Assembly: GCA_030705945.1 (NCBI GenBank)
Contig: JAUZPS010000301.1
Location: forward strand, 1 to 6,126
Reading direction: 5' to 3'
Length of the DNA stretch: 6,126 bases
Source: Bacillota bacterium
Lineage (GTDB): Bacteria; Bacillota; Clostridia; Acetivibrionales; DSM-2933
Shown: positions 1-5,356 of the stretch, one piece after another
How the letters are laid out: every line of letters begins with the position of its first letter
Numbering within the stretch: position 1 is the first letter of the stretch
Program-made: the position numbers and the translations under genes
Notes under the pieces: generated by a model
Told to the model about the DNA's origin: nothing
The model's database searches: none
The model's input: the letters and a program-made list of their open reading frames with translations, nothing else

Positions 1-546
1 AATCTCCTGCTGTTCATTGGGCTTTCCTACCCGTTCTTGTGTTACTGCTACAGAGATTTTAGAATTCAATCCGGTTCTGCACATGAAGAAACAAATAGAT
101 CAAAGCTGACCAAAACTTTTTTGATTATTGCCGTAATTTGCCTTATGACAGGTTTGAAAACAGCATCAATTTCTACAAACTTAAGCAGCGGCTCAGTTCC
201 TGTAAAAGCGGTTAAATATATGAAGGCCAATCTGGACATCGATAAGATCAGGCTTTTTAATGATTTTAATTCGGGCGCCTATCTTGAATTTGAAGGAGTT
301 CGGACCTTTATCGACCCAAGGGCTGAAGTATTTTTTAAATCTGTAAACGGCAAAGAAGACATCATGAAGGATTATTTGGATCTGCTGTCCGGGAAGTTCT
401 ATTACAAGGACTTTATCCAAAAATACGGCTTTACGCATCTGCTGGTTCCAAAGGATAGTCTCATGGAAACCTACCTTTTGCATGACATTGATTTTAAAGA
501 GCTTTATAAAGATGAAAGATACATACTATTCAAGCCGGTTCATTAA
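1..546 (+). CDS. C-terminal part of a polytopic membrane protein, glycosyltransferase (GT-C/PMT)-like
   Basis: The reading frame is open from base 1 and ends at TAA 544-546, giving 181 visible residues; the start lies left of the window. The first ~13 residues (NLLLFIGLSYPF) look like the end of a membrane helix. A charged loop follows, then a second helix at about residues 40-57 (FLIIAVICLMTGL). The rest is a soluble, probably extracytoplasmic domain. It carries the pattern VPVKAVKYM, then FNDFNSGAYLEFEG, then FIDPRAEVFF, and later YGFTHLLVPKDS. From memory, this order (residues after the last helix, a 'G-Y-L' strand, an 'F-I-D-x-R' strand, a late 'LLVPK' strand) resembles the C-terminal part of membrane-bound GT39/PMT-like glycosyltransferases. 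The catalytic N-terminal part is outside the window, so activity cannot be judged. No terminator follows; a mobile element begins 15 bases after the stop. The family call is inference; the membrane topology is clearer. Confidence 0.7.
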   Translation, partial: NLLLFIGLSYPFLCYCYRDFRIQSGSAHEETNRSKLTKTFLIIAVICLMTGLKTASISTNLSSGSVPVKAVKYMKANLDIDKIRLFNDFNSGAYLEFEGVRTFIDPRAEVFFKSVNGKEDIMKDYLDLLSGKFYYKDFIQKYGFTHLLVPKDSLMETYLLHDIDFKELYKDERYILFKPVH

Positions 547-561
547 CATCGACTAAACTTC

Positions 562-588
562 GAAGCAAAGGGACGGTTCTCCTGCTTC
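562..588 (-). repeat. Left terminal hairpin repeat of the RAYT element
   Basis: The 27-nt end begins GAAGCA and ends TGCTTC, which pair as a 6-bp stem (562-567 with 583-588). Inside it, a second short weak pairing encloses a CGG loop. Read on the minus strand it carries the core GAGAACCGTCCC shared with the right end. It lies between the membrane-protein stop (546) and the transposase stop (589-591). Confidence 0.75.
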
Positions 589-1362
589 CTATGATTTAAA
601 AATCAGATTAGGTGATATTCCTAAAATTCTTGCAGCCTGACGCTGTGTCAGTCCTTCAATTCTTCTGATCTTCCCCAACAATTTGTCTCTTTCTTGCTTT
701 GCTAAACTCTTCATATGGATTATTTCGTCTGATGTAATAACTTTTAGAATTTCTTCCTTTGCCTCATGATCAGTTAGCCTTCTTTTAACGTGATCGTCTA
801 AATGCTTCACATTATTTATCTCTTCATTGAAAATCTTAAAGCGAGTTATTGCAGCCATTGGATCTTTTGAAAATATACCAAGTACCAATTCTTTATTTAG
901 CAATCCTTGAGGATATATATACTTACCTAAATAGCCTTGATAACTGCTCCAATTCCAATTGGCAGCATTACTTACAAGACCCGCTTTTACAGGATTTTGA
1001 TGAATATACCTAACTGCTGTTAAAAGGTACTCTTCACTATTTATATTTTCACTCAAGTATCTATCCTGAAACAAATGTCCTGTAGTATTGTATTTCCAGT
1101 TATAATACCATGCATAGCTTACTCCTATACGTTTCATAGTAATTGAAAGCTCCTCTTCACCTTCTTTTAACAGGAAATGAACATGATTACTCATCAGACA
1201 CCATCCATAAACTTCTGCCTCAGCTTTGCATTTGTATTTAAATATAGTTTCAAGAAACTTCATATGATCCTCATCATCATGAAAAATCTCTTGTCTGTTG
1301 GCACCTCTTAGTATTATATGGTATATACCTGACTCACTCTTTTCTCTGGCTCTTCGCGGCAT
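589..1362 (-). CDS. REP-associated tyrosine transposase (RAYT), IS200-like Y1/HUH family
   Basis: This 257-residue protein is a predicted single-strand DNA nuclease and transposase that would act on hairpin ends such as those flanking it. The N-terminus MPRRAREKSESGIYHIILRG is the typical RAYT opening. The metal-binding HUH motif is His60-Val-His62 in MSNHVHFLL. GHLFQDRY (residues 95-102) is a family signature. The likely nucleophile is Tyr119 in RYIHQNPVKAG. A C-terminal helix-turn-helix at about 236-254 (GLTQRQAARILGIS) is common in Firmicute members and likely binds DNA. The ATG at 1362 is preferred over a GTG at 1371, because the ribosome-binding site AAGGAGGTG (1371-1379) overlaps that GTG but sits 10 nt from the ATG. 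All key residues are present and the frame is unbroken, so it may be active. It converges on the membrane-protein gene to its left and is unrelated to it in function. Confidence 0.92.
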   Translation of the reverse strand: MPRRAREKSESGIYHIILRGANRQEIFHDDEDHMKFLETIFKYKCKAEAEVYGWCLMSNHVHFLLKEGEEELSITMKRIGVSYAWYYNWKYNTTGHLFQDRYLSENINSEEYLLTAVRYIHQNPVKAGLVSNAANWNWSSYQGYLGKYIYPQGLLNKELVLGIFSKDPMAAITRFKIFNEEINNVKHLDDHVKRRLTDHEAKEEILKVITSDEIIHMKSLAKQERDKLLGKIRRIEGLTQRQAARILGISPNLIFKS

Positions 1363-1384
1363 TACGATCACACCTCCTTCAATT

Positions 1385-1420
1385 TTCTTCCATTATACCA
1401 TATTCATTAAAGAGAAGTAA
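1385..1420 (-). promoter_or_regulatory. Extended -10 promoter of the transposase gene
   Basis: On the minus strand a perfect TATAAT (1392-1397) is preceded by TGG (1398-1400), giving an extended -10 box. The position 17 nt upstream (1415-1420) reads TTACTT, a poor -35, and falls inside the right terminal repeat. Transcription would start near 1385, a few bases before the ribosome-binding site. Confidence 0.6.
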
Positions 1421-1440
1421 GAGAACCGTCCCCCCGCTTC
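1414..1440 (+). repeat. Right terminal hairpin repeat of the RAYT element
   Basis: This 27-nt end is the inverted counterpart of 562-588, differing at 5 of 27 positions. GAAGT and GCTTC at its ends can pair (one G-T), and the middle carries GAGAACCGTCCC. A run of six C (1430-1435) replaces the CCCTTT of the other end. Confidence 0.75.
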
Positions 1441-1490
1441 TTTGCTGTGTCTCCCAAACAATAAACTGTCGCTAAAGTGTCGCTTTTGGA

Positions 1491-1533
1491 AGATAAAATA
1501 AAAAGTACCAAACCCCGAAAGGTTTGATACTTT

Positions 1534-1534
<1 letters not shown>
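1491..1534 (-). terminator. Rho-independent terminator of the tRNA operon
   Basis: On the minus strand a 14-bp stem (1521-1534 with 1501-1514, one G-T pair) closes a 6-nt loop TTTCGG. The stem's own trailing TTTT and TATTTTATCT (1491-1500) follow it. The stem begins at the final A of the tRNA-Arg CCA end, so release occurs immediately after the last tRNA. Confidence 0.9.
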
Positions 1535-1610
<76 letters not shown>

Positions 1611-1613
1611 ATA

Positions 1614-1687
1614 TGGAGCGGGTGATGGGAATCGAACCCACGCAATCAGCTTGGAAGGCTGATGTTCTACCATTGAACTACACCCGC
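1614..1687 (-). tRNA. tRNA-Gly (anticodon TCC)
   Basis: This 74-nt tRNA includes an encoded CCA. Acceptor GCGGGTG (1681-1687) pairs perfectly with CACCCGC (1618-1624), discriminator T. Anticodon stem TCAGC/GCTGA holds loop CTTCCAA, so the anticodon is TCC (1653-1655), reading GGA/GGG. The T loop is TCGATTC in the usual TTCGA context. It lies 3 nt before tRNA-Arg, so the two are separated by processing of one transcript. Confidence 0.97.
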
Positions 1688-1723
1688 ATATTATTAGAGT
1701 CCAATACAAAATTGAACTCTTTC

Positions 1724-1798
1724 TGGAGCGGGTTACGAGATTTGAACTCGCGACTTTCACCTTGGCAAGGTGACACTCTACCGCTGAGTTAAACCCGC
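1724..1798 (-). tRNA. tRNA-Gly (anticodon GCC)
   Basis: This 75-nt tRNA includes an encoded CCA. Acceptor GCGGGTT (1792-1798) pairs with AACCCGC (1728-1734), discriminator T. Anticodon stem TCACC/GGTGA holds loop TTGCCAA, so the anticodon is GCC (1764-1766), reading GGC/GGT. Together with the TCC isoacceptor it covers all four glycine codons. It is the first gene of the operon, about 14 nt after the predicted transcription start. Confidence 0.97.
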
Positions 1799-1811
1799 AA
1801 ATCTAACCTGC

Positions 1812-1847
1812 AAAGGTTATTATACATACTCGCCTTATCTTTGTCAA
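1812..1847 (-). promoter_or_regulatory. Consensus sigma-A promoter of the tRNA operon
   Basis: On the minus strand TTGACA (1842-1847), a 17-bp spacer and TATAAT (1819-1824) all match the housekeeping consensus exactly. The start would be near 1812, leaving a very short leader before tRNA-Gly(GCC). A perfect promoter fits a strongly expressed stable-RNA operon. Confidence 0.93.
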
Positions 1848-1902
1848 GCATAATTATTTATTTTAATATTTCATTACTTCACAACTGTTCAGCTTTGATA
1901 AT

Positions 1903-1930
1903 AAAATGCAGACGTATTAACTGCATTTTT
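1903..1930 (-). terminator. Possible weak bidirectional terminator
   Basis: The stem AAAATGCAG/CTGCATTTT (9 bp, 9-nt loop) ends in T-rich sequence on both strands: one extra T on plus, ATTATC after the stem on minus. It sits just upstream of the tRNA promoter and could insulate it from glnS read-through. The U-tract is poor, and glnS ends about 270 bases away, so this is only a possibility. Confidence 0.35.
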
Positions 1931-2033
1931 AATGTAAAGTCTTTTCCGCAATTTATATAATATAAAACTAACTTTACATTTGATTATCTGTATGTCATTT
2001 AATAAAATTAATTTTCAATTGAACAATTGTTAA

Positions 2034-2086
2034 CAGGGCGCCTTGCAAGAAACAAAGACACAGATAGTTTCCGGCAAGGCGCCCTG
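2034..2086. repeat. GC-rich 13-bp inverted repeat (stem-loop)
   Basis: CAGGGCGCCTTGC at 2034-2046 is perfectly complementary to 2074-2086, with a 27-nt loop. Inside the loop GAAAC (2049-2053) can pair with GTTTC (2067-2071). The stem is far richer in G and C than the surrounding DNA. No T-run follows on either strand, so it is not a standard intrinsic terminator. It could be a dispersed genomic repeat or an RNA-protective 3' structure for glnS. Confidence 0.7.
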
Positions 2087-2202
2087 AGATAATGCTTAGA
2101 GCGTTTCAAAAAATTCTTTGTTCAAGTTTTGTATGATGAAAACCCATTATATCAATCTTTTGAAACACCCAGTTGCTAAGTTTTTTTGATACTACCTAAA
2201 GT

Positions 2203-3891
2203 TTAATCTTTTTGAACTTTTGCCCATGAGTCTTTAAGAGCAACGATTCTATTAAACACAAGTTTATCTTCCTTTGAATCGACAGAATCAACACAAAAAT
2301 AGCCTGTGCGGATGAATTGGAATCTGTCTCCCGCTTTTGCGTTTTTTAATTCCGGTTCTAGCTTGCAGCCTTGTAATACCTCCAATGACTTTGGATTTAG
2401 ATTATCCTTATAGTCACCGCTATCGCTATCATCAGGATTTGGACAGGTAAAAAGGCTGTCGTAAAGACGTACTTCCGCGTCAACAGCATGCTCAGCAGAA
2501 ACCCACTGCAGCGTGCCCTTAATCTTCCTGCCATCGGGAGAATTCCCTCCCCTAGACTCAGGATCATATGTGCAGCGAAGCTCTATAATTTGTCCTGTTT
2601 TGTCATCTTTTACAACGCTTTGACACTTTATAAAGTAAGCATGCTTGAGCCTGACTTCTGACCCAGGAAAAAGTCTGAAATATTTTTTAGGCGGATTTTC
2701 ACAAAAATCTTCCTGGTCAATATATACAACCTTTGAGAATGGAACCTTTCTAGAACCTGAATTGGGATCTTCCGGATTGTTTTCTGCATCAAACCATTCA
2801 ACCTGTCCTTCTGGATAATTCTCAATTACAACTTTTATTGGTCTTAGAACCGCCATAACTCTTTGAGCTCTCGCGTTAAGATCTTCCCTGATGCAATGCT
2901 CAAGAAGCGCTACATCAACAGTGCTGCTGGTTTTTGCCACGCCGATCCTCTCGCAGAAATCCCTTATTGCTTCCGGAGTATATCCACGCCTTCTCATACC
3001 TGATATAGTTGGCATTCTTGGATCATCCCAACCTGAAACATAAGCTTTCTTAACAAGTTCTAGGAGTTTTCTTTTGCTCATTACAGTATAGGTAATGTTT
3101 AACCTTGCAAATTCTATCTGCCTGGGTCTCGATTTAAAATCCAGAACTTCCAAAAACCAGTCATACAATGGTCTATGATCTTCAAATTCAAGGGTGCAAA
3201 TTGAATGAGTTATCCCTTCCAAGGCATCTGAAATAGGATGAGCATAATCGTACATCGGGTAAATACACCAATCATCACCTGACCTGTGATGCGTAGCACG
3301 CAAAATTCTATACATGACAGGATCTCTCATATTAAGGTTTGGCGATGACATATCAATCTTAGCTCTTAATACACGGCTGCCGTCTTTAAACTCCCCAGCT
3401 TTCATCCTTTCAAACAGATCCAGGTTTTCTTCGACAGAGCGGTTTCTGAATGGGCTTTCTTTACCCGGCTCTGTAAGCGTACCCCTGTATTCCCTTATCT
3501 GGTCGGCAGTTAAATCGCATACATATGCTTTTCCAAGCTTGATAAATTGTATCGCATATTCATAAATCTTAGTAAAATAATTAGACGCGTAATACATCCT
3601 ATCATCCCAACTAAAGCCAAGCCACTTTACATCTTCCTTAATTGAATCTACATATTCTACATCCTCTTTTGCGGGGTTGGTGTCATCAAATCTCAAGTTG
3701 CAGATTCCTTTATTTTGAATGGCAAGCCCAAAATTGAGGCAAATAGATTTTGCGTGACCAATGTGCAAATAGCCATTTGGCTCTGGCGGGAATCTTGTAT
3801 TTACTCTCCCATCATTTTTATTTGTTTTTAAGTCATCAGTAATAATATCCTGAATAAAATTTGAATAAGCTATGGTGTTGTTATCACTCAT
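2203..3891 (-). CDS. glnS: Glutaminyl-tRNA synthetase (GlnRS)
   Basis: This 562-residue cytoplasmic class I aminoacyl-tRNA synthetase charges tRNA-Gln with glutamine using ATP. The Rossmann catalytic domain shows PPEPNGYLHIGHAKS (residues 35-49, HIGH at 43-46) and the second ATP-binding motif as VMSKRK (270-275). GlnRS-type sequence also appears at LEFEDHRPLYDWFL (234-247) and PRMPTISGMRRRGYTP (291-306). The region after about 340 matches the two beta-barrel anticodon-binding domains of GlnRS. The length fits bacterial GlnRS (about 550 residues). The ATG at 3889-3891 is supported by AGGAGG (3899-3904) at 7 nt. It is monocistronic here, with a long leader and no obvious T-box. Many Firmicutes lack GlnRS and use GluRS plus GatCAB instead, so this gene probably descends from an old transfer; that part is general knowledge, not seen here. 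Confidence 0.97.
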   Translation of the reverse strand: MSDNNTIAYSNFIQDIITDDLKTNKNDGRVNTRFPPEPNGYLHIGHAKSICLNFGLAIQNKGICNLRFDDTNPAKEDVEYVDSIKEDVKWLGFSWDDRMYYASNYFTKIYEYAIQFIKLGKAYVCDLTADQIREYRGTLTEPGKESPFRNRSVEENLDLFERMKAGEFKDGSRVLRAKIDMSSPNLNMRDPVMYRILRATHHRSGDDWCIYPMYDYAHPISDALEGITHSICTLEFEDHRPLYDWFLEVLDFKSRPRQIEFARLNITYTVMSKRKLLELVKKAYVSGWDDPRMPTISGMRRRGYTPEAIRDFCERIGVAKTSSTVDVALLEHCIREDLNARAQRVMAVLRPIKVVIENYPEGQVEWFDAENNPEDPNSGSRKVPFSKVVYIDQEDFCENPPKKYFRLFPGSEVRLKHAYFIKCQSVVKDDKTGQIIELRCTYDPESRGGNSPDGRKIKGTLQWVSAEHAVDAEVRLYDSLFTCPNPDDSDSGDYKDNLNPKSLEVLQGCKLEPELKNAKAGDRFQFIRTGYFCVDSVDSKEDKLVFNRIVALKDSWAKVQKD

Positions 3892-3977
3892 TTTTGTTCC
3901 TCCTGTATTCTATAGATGTCAAACTGTAACGTTTTATATCCGTTCGCTTGGCTTAATGATTCAATATTCTAAATTAC

Positions 3978-4011
3978 GCGTCTTAGAAGCCATGAGTGGC
4001 TATTTAGACGC
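3978..4011. repeat. Hairpin in the glnS leader region
   Basis: GCGTCT (3978-3983) pairs with AGACGC (4006-4011), and GCCA (3989-3992) with TGGC (3997-4000) around a TGAG loop. Between the two stems is a partly paired segment. There is no following T-run. It lies about 86 nt before the glnS ATG and could be part of the mRNA leader; a function is not evident. Confidence 0.5.
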
Positions 4012-4100
4012 AGCTCAGTTCACAATATAAAACTGATTTCAGTTCGGTATTATGTATCTTACAATCGGCTAAATTTAGACTTTTCCTCAATATATATATA

Positions 4101-4198
4101 TTAAAAGTGCTATTAATCTTGCATTTGACAGAGCAAAATAGCGAACGATTACAACGATATTTTGCGATAGATAAATGTAAAAGATTAATCACTTTTAA
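4101..4198. repeat. 98-nt imperfect palindrome (MITE-like or structured RNA)
   Basis: The two halves pair in successive blocks. TTAAAAGTG (4101-4109) pairs with 4190-4198, ATTAATCTT (4112-4120) with 4181-4189, CATTT (4122-4126) with 4173-4177, and GCAAAATA (4133-4140) with 4158-4165. That is 31 Watson-Crick pairs with small bulges, one internal loop and a 17-nt apex. The outermost ten bases of the right arm (CACTTTTAAC) recur directly at 4329-4338. The size and shape suit a small palindromic mobile repeat or a folded RNA; the sequence does not decide which. Confidence 0.6.
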
Positions 4199-4340
4199 CT
4201 ATATTTAAATTAACCAAAAAGTTTATCCTCAATCTTTTAATACATACTGTATATCGACTTTGAAAGTTATTTATTACATATAAAATTAGTATAAATATTA
4301 TTTTAATAAATATTAGCGAAGATTGCCACACTTTTAACAA

Positions 4341-4386
4341 AATAATTAAAAAAACTTATGGCAGGATGTAAAGTCTTGCCATAAGT
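4341..4386 (-). terminator. Rho-independent terminator of the PspC/LiaF-like operon
   Basis: On the minus strand ACTTATGGCA (4377-4386) pairs perfectly with TGCCATAAGT (4354-4363) around a 13-nt loop. Seven T (4348-4354, the last within the stem) and then AATTATT follow. It lies about 45 bases after the LiaF-like stop codon. Confidence 0.92.
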
Positions 4387-4429
4387 ATATCTCTGAAATT
4401 TCCTATAAATATTTTTTAATCGATATATT

Positions 4430-5356
4430 CTATTCAGATAAATATAAATTCAACCCGGAAACTCCCATATCTATTTCCATATCTATCTTACACTCCGCTT
4501 TTTCGTAGTTGTTTGATTCGTAAACATCGCCATGCTTATCAAAGTCCAGTTTATCAAGATTGGTATGATTTAAGCCTCCCTGTAATTTGACTCTTATTCC
4601 GGATGATTTTGGCGCTGTGATATTTAGATTTGAAGCTCCCGCGTTTATCTTGACCTTTGTATCATCATGCTTAGCTCCGAATATTATATCCATATTACCT
4701 GCTCCTAAGCTTAAATCCAGACTTTTTATTTTCATATCCTTCATGTCTAAAGTACCATTTACTGCTCCGGTATTTAAATTCATATCCCAAAGAATATTTT
4801 TATTTAATTTAAAGACGCAACTTTTGTTTCCTGACCCGAAATCAAAGTAACTCTGTTTATCGAACTTAATTTTAGCATCTGTATAACCATCAGAATAATC
4901 CACCTTCTTAAGCTTTATATTTGATGGAACCTTTGAATAAAGAAGATCTTCTGTGTCGCTGTTTAAATCTATTTTAACCGCTCCAAGTGAAATATTCGCT
5001 TCTCCGTTCTTTGTCTCGTTATTCAACTTTTCACTATATGTCACGTATTTTAGCGAGTTATCATTACCTAGATTGATATTAAAATCCGCGCCGTTGATGC
5101 CAATCTTTGGATTTGCCATTATGCTGTAAGAGATTATTATCACAAAGTACAGAATCCATGAAATAGCTTTAACAATTGAATTATTCTTAAAGAACATATT
5201 TATTCCAATTACAATAAGTATTAATGGCAGAAACTTAATTACTGAGGCTATAAGAGCTGTAATATTCATATAACCAATAACCTTAAAATTGACCAGCATC
5301 CATGCTACTCCTATTAAAAGAAGTAAAATACCCAATCTCAAATGCCTTCTATTCAT
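4430..5356 (-). CDS. LiaF-like membrane protein with beta-repeat ectodomain
   Basis: This 308-residue protein has an N-terminal membrane part and a C-terminal soluble part. Helices are likely at about 6-24 (LGILLLLIGVAWMLVNF), 32-55 and 62-80, as in LiaI/LiaF-type membrane regions. From about 118 onward come alternating polar/hydrophobic strands with recurring glycine-rich turns: ISLGAVKIDL, LNTGAVNGTL, LSLGAGNMDIIFG, INAGASNLNI and IDMGVSGLNLYL. This is the pattern of a stacked beta-strand (LiaF C-terminal or 'toast-rack'-like) domain, probably outside the membrane. LiaF proteins restrain the LiaRS envelope-stress system in Bacillus; that role is not demonstrated here, and no liaRS is in the window. 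The start ATG (5354-5356) overlaps the stop of the PspC gene as ATGA, with an AGGAG site 6 nt upstream, so the two are translationally coupled. Confidence 0.8.
   Translation of the reverse strand: MNRRHLRLGILLLLIGVAWMLVNFKVIGYMNITALIASVIKFLPLILIVIGINMFFKNNSIVKAISWILYFVIIISYSIMANPKIGINGADFNINLGNDNSLKYVTYSEKLNNETKNGEANISLGAVKIDLNSDTEDLLYSKVPSNIKLKKVDYSDGYTDAKIKFDKQSYFDFGSGNKSCVFKLNKNILWDMNLNTGAVNGTLDMKDMKIKSLDLSLGAGNMDIIFGAKHDDTKVKINAGASNLNITAPKSSGIRVKLQGGLNHTNLDKLDFDKHGDVYESNNYEKAECKIDMEIDMGVSGLNLYLSE

Larger units (their letters stand above)
562..1440 (-). mobile_element. RAYT element bounded by inverted 27-nt terminal repeats
   Basis: An 879-bp unit consists of a Y1-family transposase gene and two related ends in opposite orientation (562-588 and 1414-1440). 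The ends match at 22 of 27 positions, with a 12-nt identical core GAGAACCGTCCC. The transposase stop codon directly abuts the left end, and its promoter lies against the right end, so nothing but transposase and ends is carried. RAYT genes are known to be flanked by inverted REP-type hairpins, which the enzyme binds and cuts as single strands. Exact boundaries are set here only by repeat similarity. No target duplication was seen, and none is expected for this family. Confidence 0.75.
1861..2202. other. Non-coding spacer between glnS and the tRNA operon, rich in inverted repeats
   Basis: No credible gene is seen in these ~340 bases. The AT-rich stretch holds four inverted repeats. 1903-1911/1921-1929 is a 9-bp stem. 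1931-1940/1971-1980 is a perfect 10-bp match with a 30-nt loop. 2034-2046/2074-2086 is a GC-rich 13-bp stem. 2103-2111/2158-2166 is a 9-bp match, GTTTCAAAA against TTTTGAAAC. A short palindrome AACAATTGTT (2022-2031) lies just before the GC-rich stem. This stretch would be the 3' untranslated region of glnS if transcription runs on. Confidence 0.6.
3892..4340. other. Long AT-rich spacer upstream of glnS
   Basis: These ~450 bases between the LiaF-like operon terminator and glnS contain no convincing gene. They hold a hairpin at 3978-4011 and a 98-nt imperfect palindrome at 4101-4198. I could not assign a confident glnS promoter. The best -10-like sites on the minus strand are TATAAA near 3930-3940 and CATAAT near 4050, neither with a good -35. 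The T-box core (AGGGTGGNACCGCG) is absent on this strand. Confidence 0.6.

Noticed and set aside
193..483. 96-codon minus-strand open frame
   Set aside because: It is antisense to the membrane-protein gene, has no ribosome-binding site and resembles no known family.
1363..1371. GTG start at 1371 for the transposase
   Set aside because: This GTG overlaps the ribosome-binding site; the ATG at 1362 has proper spacing and gives the conserved MPRRAR opening.
1467..1484. Direct repeat TGTCGCT (twice, 11 bases apart) next to the tRNA terminator as an integration site
   Set aside because: Seven bases is too short, there is no integrase gene, and the tRNA-Arg 3' end is not duplicated in the window.
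2034..2086. Intrinsic terminator of glnS
   Set aside because: The stem is strong, but no T-run follows on the minus strand (TTAACAATTG instead), and it lies about 120 bases past the stop codon.
3911..3925. TTGACA on the minus strand as a glnS -35 box
   Set aside because: A -10 at the right spacing would overlap the ribosome-binding site or start codon, leaving no room for a leader.
4004..4192. 62-codon minus-strand open frame upstream of glnS
   Set aside because: It overlaps the palindrome at 4101-4198, is rich in Cys/Asn/Ser/Ile with no domain character, and has no good ribosome-binding site.
4587..4850. 87-codon plus-strand open frame inside the LiaF-like gene
   Set aside because: It is antisense to a well-supported gene, and its hydrophobic pattern mirrors that gene's beta-repeats.
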